Of a stretch of DNA of 6,782 bases, positions 1-4,603 are shown one piece after another (the first letter of the stretch is position 1; every line of letters begins with the position of its first letter). The translations under genes and the position numbers were made by a program. The notes under the pieces were generated by a model. That model saw only the letters and a list, made by a program, of their open reading frames with translations. It had not been told where the DNA came from and did not search any database. This stretch comes from an uncultured Oscillospiraceae bacterium (GTDB taxonomy: Bacteria; Bacillota; Clostridia; Oscillospirales; Oscillospiraceae). Location of the stretch: assembly GCA_910579595.1 (NCBI GenBank), contig CAJTVM010000123.1:1-6782 (forward strand), written 5' to 3'.

Positions 1-72
1 GCCATGGCGGGAACAGACCCGGCCAAACGGTGAATTGAGGTTGTGAATGCAGGTTCTTAAACTGCGGGCGCT

Positions 73-1629
73 ATGGAGGGGGTGGGGCGAATCCTTTGCG
101 CAATCTATACGCGGCTGAGCAAGGAGGATGACGGCAGGCAGCGGACGGAATCCGAGAGTATCCAGAACCAGAAATCCTTGCTCACCCACTATGCCATTGA
201 GCGCGGCTGGGAAATCTACGCGATCTACTGCGACGAGGATTTTTCCGGGGTGGATGGTGCGCGCCCGGATTTTAACCGCATGATTGAGGCCGCAAGGCAG
301 AAAAAGTTCCAAATTGTGCTGTGCAAGTCCCAATCCCGGTTTACCCGGGATATGGAGCTGGTGGAAAAGTACATCCACGGATTATTCCCCGTCTGGGGGA
401 TTCGTTTTATCGCCGTGGCGGACAGCGCCGACACCGAGGTGAAGGGCAACAAAAAGGCCCGTCAGATCAATGGGTTGGTGAACGAATGGTACCTGGAGGA
501 TCTGTCCGAGAACATCCGCATGGTGTTTGATTTGAAGCGGCGGGAGGGGAAATACATCGGCGGATTTCCTATTTACGGCTATCGGAAGGATCCGGCGGAC
601 AAAAACCACCTCATCCCTGATCCCGAGGCGGCTGAGGTGGTGCGGCAGATTTTCCAATGGTCGCTGGAGGGGCATGGGCGGCAGGGCATTGCCCATTTGC
701 TCAACCAGCGGGGGGTACCCAACCCCACGCGGTATAAGGCGGAACGGGGCTGGGGGAGCGGCCATCCGGTGAAAAACGATTTCGGGCTGTGGAACAAGAC
801 CACCATCTGGCGCATTCTCCGCAATGAGATGTACACCGGAGTGATGATCCAGGGCCGCCGTAAAAAGGTGAGCTACAAATCCAAGATCATTATCGACACC
901 CCGGAGGATCAGTGGTACCGGGTGGAGGGCACCCACGAGGCCATCATCGACCGGGCCGCCTTCGAGGCCGTCCAGCAGGGGCTGCGGCTGCGCACCAAAA
1001 CCGGTGGATCCGGGGAGGCCCATCTGCTGGCCGGTCTGGTGAAGTGCGCCGGCTGCGGCTCCACCATGAGCAAGTGCTCCAACGGGAAGCAGAGTTATTT
1101 GCGCTGTAAGCTGTACGCCGACAGCGGGAAGAACAAGCTGTGCACCCGCCACTCTGTCCGGCTGGATCAGCTTGTGGAACTGGTATCCGAGCGCATCCGG
1201 CGCTATGTACAGACCTACTATGAGCTGGACCCCAGTGACCTCCAGCCCCAGAAGGACACCCGGCGGGAGGCATTGGAGCAGGAGCGGAGAACCCTTGCCG
1301 CCCAGTTGGGAAAGCGCAGTCAGGCGCTCAAAACGCTGTACTTGGATAAGGTGGCGGGCGTTATCAGCGAGGGGCAGTTTATGGAGCTGAACGAGAGCTT
1401 TCTCAATGAAAAAAGCCGCCTGGAGCGGCGGCTGGGCAAAATCGATGAGGAGTTGGCAAACCGGGAACAGTTTCAGCGGCAGACCGGCCTGATGGAAAAA
1501 GCCCAGGAGCTTTTGAAGCTGGAAACCGTTCCACGGGAGCTGGTGATAGGCTTGGTGGAAAAAATCGAGATCGGTGAAAAGCACCCTGAAACAGGCCGGC
1601 AGAACGTGTCGATTACCTGGAAGTTCTAA
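73..1629 (+). CDS. Large serine site-specific recombinase (mobile-element integrase)
   Basis: This 518-residue protein is a large serine recombinase of the TndX/TnpX type, which cuts and rejoins DNA through a covalent phosphoserine to integrate and excise an element. The N-terminal resolvase domain (about 7-155) holds YTRLSKED, with the likely nucleophile Ser16 and partner Arg14, and SRFTRD (88-93) with the active-site arginines Arg89 and Arg92. A recombinase DNA-binding domain follows (about 165-300). A zinc-ribbon is marked by Cys325, Cys328, Cys345 and Cys357. A charged coiled coil spans about 397-465, as in serine integrases. The length is normal and there is no frameshift. The start is uncertain: the only purine-rich site (GGAGGGGG, 75-82) overlaps the ATG, and GTG at 82 is an in-frame alternative. 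Bases 1-72 probably include the tail of another gene, whose frame cannot be fixed. The stop lies about 40 bp from an apparent attachment junction, so this is the terminal gene of an element extending to the left. Family call is firm; the class of element is unknown. Confidence 0.93.
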   Translation: MEGVGRILCAIYTRLSKEDDGRQRTESESIQNQKSLLTHYAIERGWEIYAIYCDEDFSGVDGARPDFNRMIEAARQKKFQIVLCKSQSRFTRDMELVEKYIHGLFPVWGIRFIAVADSADTEVKGNKKARQINGLVNEWYLEDLSENIRMVFDLKRREGKYIGGFPIYGYRKDPADKNHLIPDPEAAEVVRQIFQWSLEGHGRQGIAHLLNQRGVPNPTRYKAERGWGSGHPVKNDFGLWNKTTIWRILRNEMYTGVMIQGRRKKVSYKSKIIIDTPEDQWYRVEGTHEAIIDRAAFEAVQQGLRLRTKTGGSGEAHLLAGLVKCAGCGSTMSKCSNGKQSYLRCKLYADSGKNKLCTRHSVRLDQLVELVSERIRRYVQTYYELDPSDLQPQKDTRREALEQERRTLAAQLGKRSQALKTLYLDKVAGVISEGQFMELNESFLNEKSRLERRLGKIDEELANREQFQRQTGLMEKAQELLKLETVPRELVIGLVEKIEIGEKHPETGRQNVSITWKF

Positions 1630-1940
1630 TCAACACTGCCCTCGTGTACTAATGGAACAGCGCCCTGGGGCGCGGTGCCGTCCACAATGGCCGCGCCAAG
1701 CTGGGGCAGGAGCAGCGCGTCCAGGGAGCCGGGGTCGCCGGAGCACAGCACCTCCTCCGTCTCCAGCCCCGCCGCCTGGGCGTGGCGGCCCACCCGGCGC
1801 ATCAGACTGGATTTGCCGCTGCCCGGGCCGCTCTTGATGATATAGACCGCCTGGAATTGCTCCGGATCGGACAGCTGGTGGTAAAGGGAATAAAATCCGG
1901 AGGGAGTGTTCCCCCCAAGAAAGTATTGAATCTTCGGCAC
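1626..1940 (-). pseudogene. P-loop ATPase (PRK06851-like), 3' part removed by element integration
   Basis: Read on the minus strand from a GTG start, this encodes about 91 native residues of a nucleotide-binding protein, then 12-13 foreign residues before a TAG stop. The start is set by AGGAGGAGG eight bases upstream. The native part opens PKIQYFLGGNTPSGFYSLYH and has a clear Walker A motif, GPGSGKSS (residues 38-45), then CSGDPGSLD and VDGTAP. From memory, this matches an uncharacterised Firmicutes ATPase family (PRK06851) of roughly 360 residues with two P-loop halves, so about three quarters is missing. Similarity ends after VDGTAP and the last residues look like element sequence read in the same frame. 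The TAG overlaps the recombinase TAA tail to tail. The remnant keeps Walker A but lacks the rest of the nucleotide fold, so it is probably inactive. The missing 3' part should lie beyond the other end of the element. The family's function is not known to me. Confidence 0.78.
1651..1682. other. Probable recombinase attachment junction (attL or attR) at the element end
   Basis: Two 15-bp arms flank a TG dinucleotide at 1666-1667. The inner six bases are a perfect inverted repeat (GCGCCC-TG-GGGCGC, 1660-1673), and 11 of 15 positions match across the full arms. The right arm is coding sequence of the minus-strand ATPase. The left arm is not recognisably ATPase and lies just after the recombinase stop. 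The ATPase similarity stops at the codon containing the complementary CA: the family reads DGTAP-His, where this frame has Gln. Serine integrases bind paired half-sites around a two-base crossover, and their genes usually lie beside one att site. The exact crossover is inferred; the partner junction would be off the left edge. Confidence 0.62.
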
Positions 1941-1948
1941 TTTAAAAG

Positions 1949-1957
1949 CCTCCTCCT
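1949..1957 (-). promoter_or_regulatory. Ribosome binding site fixing the ATPase GTG start
   Basis: On the minus strand this reads AGGAGGAGG, eight bases before GTG at 1940-1938. It excludes the longer open frame that begins at 2012, whose extra N-terminal residues are Gly/Pro/Arg-rich translations of a GC palindrome and do not look like protein. Confidence 0.8.
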
Positions 1958-1982
1958 GATTTGGCCCGGGACGCATCCCACT

Positions 1983-2009
1983 GGGGCCGCGGCCCGGGCC
2001 CCGGGTTTT
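1983..2009. repeat. GC-rich palindromic cluster in the ATPase leader
   Basis: GGGCCGCGGCCC (1984-1995) is a perfect palindrome. It is followed by a shorter self-complementary stretch, CCCGG-GCC-CCGGG, and then TTTT on the plus strand. In the minus direction it would form a strong structure in the ATPase mRNA about 45-70 bases before the GTG. In the plus direction it resembles a small terminator, but no gene feeds into it from the left. The structure is visible; a role is not shown. Confidence 0.4.
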
Positions 2010-2156
2010 CATTTCAACCTATGCGGACGGGGAGGGAAGGGTGCGGCGCTTGCTGTCGGTTTGCGGTGGGGACGGGCCAAAAAATCAAGGACGGCCACGC
2101 GCATTCAACTTCCAAATCCACCATAAATTTTTTATACAAAATCGGCGCTTTGAGGG

Positions 2157-2185
2157 TTGACGCGGGGGACCATACGGGATATAAT
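2157..2185 (+). promoter_or_regulatory. Sigma-A promoter of the [FeFe] hydrogenase
   Basis: TTGACG (2157-2162) and a perfect TATAAT (2180-2185) are separated by exactly 17 bases. Transcription would start near 2192, giving a leader of about 79 bases before ATG 2271. The match is 11 of 12 consensus positions, so strong housekeeping-type transcription is expected unless it is repressed. Confidence 0.85.
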
Positions 2186-2198
2186 TCAAAATTGTAAA

Positions 2199-2216
2199 TC
2201 GACAAAAAATTAACAA
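2199..2216 (+). promoter_or_regulatory. Candidate Rex (redox sensor) operator
   Basis: The 18-mer TCGACAAAAAATTAACAA matches the clostridial Rex consensus TTGTTAA-N4-TTAACAA at 11 of 14 fixed positions: the right half is perfect and the left half matches four of seven. It lies just downstream of the predicted transcription start (about +8 to +25), where a bound repressor would block initiation. Rex senses NADH/NAD+ and commonly controls hydrogenase and fermentation genes in Clostridia. The region is AT-rich, so a chance match is possible. Confidence 0.35.
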
Positions 2217-2217
2217 G

Positions 2218-2245
2218 CCGGACCGCAGTAGCAGTATTGGTCCGG
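2218..2245 (+). promoter_or_regulatory. Hairpin in the hydrogenase mRNA leader
   Basis: CCGGACC (2218-2224) and GGTCCGG (2239-2245) form a perfect seven-base stem around a 14-base loop, ending eight bases before the ribosome site. No U-tract follows, so it is not a simple terminator. It could be an mRNA stability element, a protein-binding dyad or incidental. No known riboswitch core is visible. Confidence 0.45.
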
Positions 2246-2253
2246 TAATATGC

Positions 2254-2260
2254 GGAGGAG
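2254..2260 (+). promoter_or_regulatory. Ribosome binding site fixing the hydrogenase start at 2271
   Basis: GGAGGAG ends ten bases before ATG 2271. An earlier in-frame ATG at 2250 would place this site inside the coding region and has only AT-rich DNA and the hairpin before it, so the 2271 start is preferred. Confidence 0.75.
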
Positions 2261-2270
2261 TGAACTGCCC

Positions 2271-3782
2271 ATGCGCCATTACGAGACAACAGTCCAAAAA
2301 TTAAAAGACGACGTACTTACCGCGGTGGCCCGTCTGGCCTGGAACGAACGGCTCCAGACCAACGATCTGCTGAACATTCCCGAGGAAATTATCCCCGGCC
2401 CCGAAGCCCAGATGCGCTGTTGCATTTACAAGGAGCGCGCGGTGGTGACCAGCCGCGTCAAAATGGCCATGGGCGGCGACAGGGCCAACCCCTCCCTGGT
2501 GGAGGTGCTGCCCATCGCCTGCGACGAGTGCCCCGTCACCGAGATCAGCGTGGGCCCGTCCTGCCGGGGCTGTATCGCCCACCGCTGTATCGAGGCCTGC
2601 CCCAAGGGCGCCATCCGCATTGAGAACCACCGCTCCGTCATCGACCACTCCAAGTGTGTGCTGTGCGGCAAGTGTATTGAGGCCTGCCCCTACGGCGCAA
2701 TCACCAAGAATATGCGCCCCTGCGAACGGGGCTGCCCCGTCAAGGCCATCACTATGGGCGAGGACCGCAAGGCCAGCATTGACGCCACCAAGTGCATCTC
2801 CTGCGGTCAGTGCGTCATCCAGTGCCCCTTCGGCGCGGTGATGGACAAGTCCTACATCGTGGATGTGATCCAGATGCTGCTGGGCGCGGAGAAATGGGGC
2901 CTCCATGTCTACGCCATCCTGGCCCCCTCCTTTGTGGGTCAGTTCGACTGCACCCCCGGCCAAATGGCCGCGGCGCTGAAGGAGATGGGCTTCTACGACG
3001 TGGCGGAGGTAGCGCTGGGTGCCGACCTCACCGCCCAGCATGAGGCCGCCGAATTCGAGGAGCGGGGCGGCGAGGGCATGACCTCCTCCTGCTGTCCGGC
3101 GTTCGTGGCTTTCGTGGAGCGGCATATGCCCGACATGGTGCCCATGGTGTCCACCACGCCCTCTCCCATGGTCATGCTGGGGCGGAACATCAAGGATCGG
3201 GATCCCCTGGCCCGTGTGGTCTTTATCGGCCCCTGCGTGGCCAAGAAGCGGGAGTTCCACCTGGGGCGCACCCGCGCCAGCGTGGATCTGGTGCTCACCT
3301 TCGAGGAACTGTACTCTATGCTGTCCGCCAAGGACATCGACGTAACCAAGATGCCCGAGGCTTCTTTGGACCAGGCCAGCGGCTTTGGCCGCGCCTTCGC
3401 CGCTGGTGGCGGCGTGGCGGCGGCGGTGGCCCAGGGCCTCAAGGAACGGGGCAGTACCGTGGAGGCCAAGACCATCGCGTGCAGCGGCATTGAGGAGTGC
3501 AAGCTGGCCCTGTTGAAGATGTCCAAAGGCGTTCTGCCGGAGAACTTCATTGAGGGCATGGCCTGTATCGGTGGTTGTATCCAGGGCCCGGGGATCATCA
3601 ACCGCAGCAAGAAGAACAAGGCCGAGGTAACCAAGCACGCCAGTCAGGCGGGCGGGCGCACCATTGCCGACGCCATCAACCAGATCGGCGGTATCCCGGC
3701 GGAGGTCCCTGCGGCCAGCAGCGACAAGAAGCCCGGCGGCGGGGTGGAGAAAGTGCGCGTCGAGGCGGCGACCCAGGCGTAA
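2271..3782 (+). CDS. Monomeric [FeFe] hydrogenase with ferredoxin-like domain (group B-like)
   Basis: This 503-residue cytoplasmic enzyme should interconvert protons and H2 using electrons from reduced ferredoxin. The N-terminal half is Cys-rich: Cys84/87; Cys98/101/106/110; Cys129/132/135/139, a classic CxxCxxCxxxCP; Cys151/155; and Cys175/178/181/185, a second classic motif. This predicts several [4Fe-4S] clusters. The H-cluster domain follows with all three signatures: L1 TSSCCP (271-276), L2 PCVAKKRE (321-328) and L3 EGMACIGGCIQG (428-439). Likely cluster ligands are Cys275, Cys322, Cys432 and Cys436. L2 has Gly320 where group A enzymes have Met (MPCxxKxxE). This and the overall form suggest the group B (TIGR04105-like) monomeric enzymes rather than the bifurcating trimeric type. 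No partner subunits or HydE/F/G maturases are nearby, so those must be encoded elsewhere. The last 25 or so residues are Ala/Gly/Lys-rich and probably unstructured. The gene has its own promoter and terminator and is thus monocistronic. Confidence 0.92.
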   Translation: MRHYETTVQKLKDDVLTAVARLAWNERLQTNDLLNIPEEIIPGPEAQMRCCIYKERAVVTSRVKMAMGGDRANPSLVEVLPIACDECPVTEISVGPSCRGCIAHRCIEACPKGAIRIENHRSVIDHSKCVLCGKCIEACPYGAITKNMRPCERGCPVKAITMGEDRKASIDATKCISCGQCVIQCPFGAVMDKSYIVDVIQMLLGAEKWGLHVYAILAPSFVGQFDCTPGQMAAALKEMGFYDVAEVALGADLTAQHEAAEFEERGGEGMTSSCCPAFVAFVERHMPDMVPMVSTTPSPMVMLGRNIKDRDPLARVVFIGPCVAKKREFHLGRTRASVDLVLTFEELYSMLSAKDIDVTKMPEASLDQASGFGRAFAAGGGVAAAVAQGLKERGSTVEAKTIACSGIEECKLALLKMSKGVLPENFIEGMACIGGCIQGPGIINRSKKNKAEVTKHASQAGGRTIADAINQIGGIPAEVPAASSDKKPGGGVEKVRVEAATQA

Positions 3783-3794
3783 ACGGATATAAAG

Positions 3795-3830
3795 AGGCCG
3801 TCCGGTCGCCCGGACGGCCTTCCCTGTTTT
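3795..3830 (+). terminator. Rho-independent terminator after the hydrogenase
   Basis: A perfect 11-base stem (AGGCCGTCCGG and CCGGACGGCCT, loop TCGC, 3795-3820) is followed by TCCCTGTTTT. It begins 12 bases after the TAA stop. The U-tract is interrupted but the stem is very stable. It separates the hydrogenase from the membrane gene that begins only 15 bases later. Confidence 0.88.
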
Positions 3831-3844
3831 AGAGGTGAGGGCAG

Positions 3845-4450
3845 ATGAATTGGATAATTCCCCGAATCGGTGCGGGTATTGTGACGGCGGCAGTTTTTCT
3901 TTTTGCCGTATGCCTGTTGATCGACTTTAGTTTTGGTGCATACCTTGTGTGTATGCTTTTGCCCTTCGGATACATTATGATGACAGCGGGTTTTTACTAC
4001 GAGAGTGATGAGGACTGTAAGGTTGCGGCAAATGTAGGACTTGCTTTCTCCGCCATATACACGGTACTGATTCTGCTCGTATATTTTGCACAGGTGACGA
4101 ATGTACGGCTTGATGATATGACGGAGCAGGCAGTCATGATTTTAGATTTCAAAAGGGGAGGATTAATTTTCAGCTATGATTTGCTGGGATATGGGATGAT
4201 GGCTCTTTCGACATTTTTTATTGGGCTTTCTATCAAGGCGAAATCCAAATCAGATCAATGGCTGAAGCGTTTGCTGATGATACATGGGGTGTTTTTCTTT
4301 GGCTGCTTTATCATGCCGATGACAGGAGCCTTTAGCCGTATGTCTGACGGAGGTACAAATACAGGAGCTGTCATCGCCCTTGTGTTTTGGTGTATATACT
4401 TTTTTCCCATAGGCATATTGTCTTATAAGCACTTTAGCAATCCAAGGTGA
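3845..4450 (+). CDS. Unrecognised multi-pass membrane protein, about six segments
   Basis: I do not recognise this 201-residue protein. It has about six hydrophobic segments, near residues 9-27, 31-51, 60-82, 108-130, 141-160 and 174-194, and a short charged loop (YESDEDCK, 52-59). A second soluble loop (about 83-106) contains DDMTEQ, and a basic loop (KAKSKSDQWLKR, 131-142) is probably cytoplasmic. There is no signal peptide, catalytic motif, ATP-binding site or known transporter signature. ATG 3845 is supported by GAGGTGAGG (3832-3840). The gene is clearly richer in A/T than the hydrogenase and leuS, with many TTT, ATT, TAT and AAA codons, which suggests transfer from a lower-GC genome. It starts 15 bases after the hydrogenase terminator and no good promoter lies between, so how it is expressed is unclear. 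No strong terminator follows it. Confidence 0.8.
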   Translation: MNWIIPRIGAGIVTAAVFLFAVCLLIDFSFGAYLVCMLLPFGYIMMTAGFYYESDEDCKVAANVGLAFSAIYTVLILLVYFAQVTNVRLDDMTEQAVMILDFKRGGLIFSYDLLGYGMMALSTFFIGLSIKAKSKSDQWLKRLLMIHGVFFFGCFIMPMTGAFSRMSDGGTNTGAVIALVFWCIYFFPIGILSYKHFSNPR

Positions 4451-4509
4451 CAAAGAGTCTGCAACAAGGATATCGCAGCATCCATTATTGAAATAGACAG
4501 TTTCCCATC

Positions 4510-4534
4510 AAACTCTTGCAATCCCAGCAAGTTT
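4510..4534. repeat. Imperfect dyad overlapping the leuS -35 box
   Basis: AAACTCTTGC (4510-4519) and GCAAGTTT (4527-4534) are inverted copies apart from a two-base insertion in the left arm, with a seven-base centre AATCCCA. The dyad covers the -35 element, so it could be an operator. It could also serve as a weak terminator for the membrane gene, but only three T residues follow the stem. Confidence 0.35.
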
Positions 4535-4544
4535 CCGATATAAT
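4516..4544 (+). promoter_or_regulatory. Sigma-A promoter of leuS
   Basis: TTGCAA (4516-4521) and a perfect TATAAT (4539-4544) have a 17-base spacer. The predicted start near 4551 gives a leader of about 53 bases, so leuS is transcribed separately from the upstream membrane gene. Confidence 0.8.
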
Positions 4545-4566
4545 AACAAAATTGAGAAATAATTAC

Positions 4567-4584
4567 CCGCGGCCCATCCCGCGG
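4567..4584 (+). promoter_or_regulatory. Short GC hairpin in the leuS leader
   Basis: CCGCGG (4567-4572) pairs with CCGCGG (4579-4584) around CCCATC. It ends four bases before the ribosome site and has no U-tract. It could affect ribosome access or mRNA stability. It is too small to be a T-box leader, and no T-box sequence is present. Confidence 0.45.
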
Positions 4585-4588
4585 CTAT

Positions 4589-4595
4589 GAGGAAG
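4589..4595 (+). promoter_or_regulatory. Ribosome binding site fixing the leuS TTG start
   Basis: GAGGAAG ends eight bases before TTG 4604. The in-frame GTG at 4595 overlaps this site and cannot use it. The TTG gives MKYDF, the usual beginning of bacterial LeuRS. Confidence 0.75.
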
Positions 4596-4603
4596 TGTCT
4601 GCA

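Larger units (their letters stand above)
1941..2270. other. Divergent intergenic region between the ATPase remnant and the hydrogenase
   Basis: About 330 bases carry no convincing gene. From left to right the region holds the ATPase ribosome site, a GC-rich palindrome (1983-2009), about 145 bases with nothing I can assign, the hydrogenase promoter (2157-2185), a possible operator (2199-2216), a hairpin (2218-2245) and the hydrogenase ribosome site. A weak minus-strand promoter for the ATPase may overlap the hydrogenase promoter: TTGTCG (2205-2200) and TATATC (2183-2178), 16 bases apart, each matching consensus at four of six positions. Confidence 0.6.

Noticed and set aside
1..46. Tail of an upstream gene
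   Set aside because: All three plus frames reach a stop between 31 and 46 (TGA at 31-33, 36-38 and 44-46). The correct frame cannot be chosen from so few residues.
47..118. Small plus-strand open frame (23 codons) beginning MQVLKLRA
   Set aside because: It overlaps the recombinase start in another frame, has no ribosome site and resembles nothing I know.
382..1584. Long minus-strand open frame of 400 codons
   Set aside because: It is fully antisense to the recombinase, and its Leu/Gln/Gly/His-rich composition is typical of a shadow of GC-rich coding DNA. It has no recognisable domain.
1660..1673. GCGCCC-TG-GGGCGC as a recombinase transcription terminator
   Set aside because: No T-tract follows on either strand, and the loop would be only four bases after losing a pair. 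The attachment-site reading explains it better.
2131..2136. Minus-strand TATAAA as the ATPase -10 box
   Set aside because: The 17-base-upstream hexamer reads CAACCC, which is not a -35 element, and there is no proper extended -10.
2301..3638. Long minus-strand open frame of 445 codons opposite the hydrogenase
   Set aside because: The Gly/His/Ala-rich translation is the antisense shadow of GC-rich codons; the plus strand encodes clear hydrogenase motifs.
3788..3793. TATAAA as a -10 box for the membrane gene
   Set aside because: No -35-like sequence lies about 17 bases upstream, and the terminator hairpin would begin right at the start site.
4451..4543. Read-through extension of the membrane protein after its TGA
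   Set aside because: The 30-codon continuation has no membrane character or recognised motif and runs into the leuS promoter.
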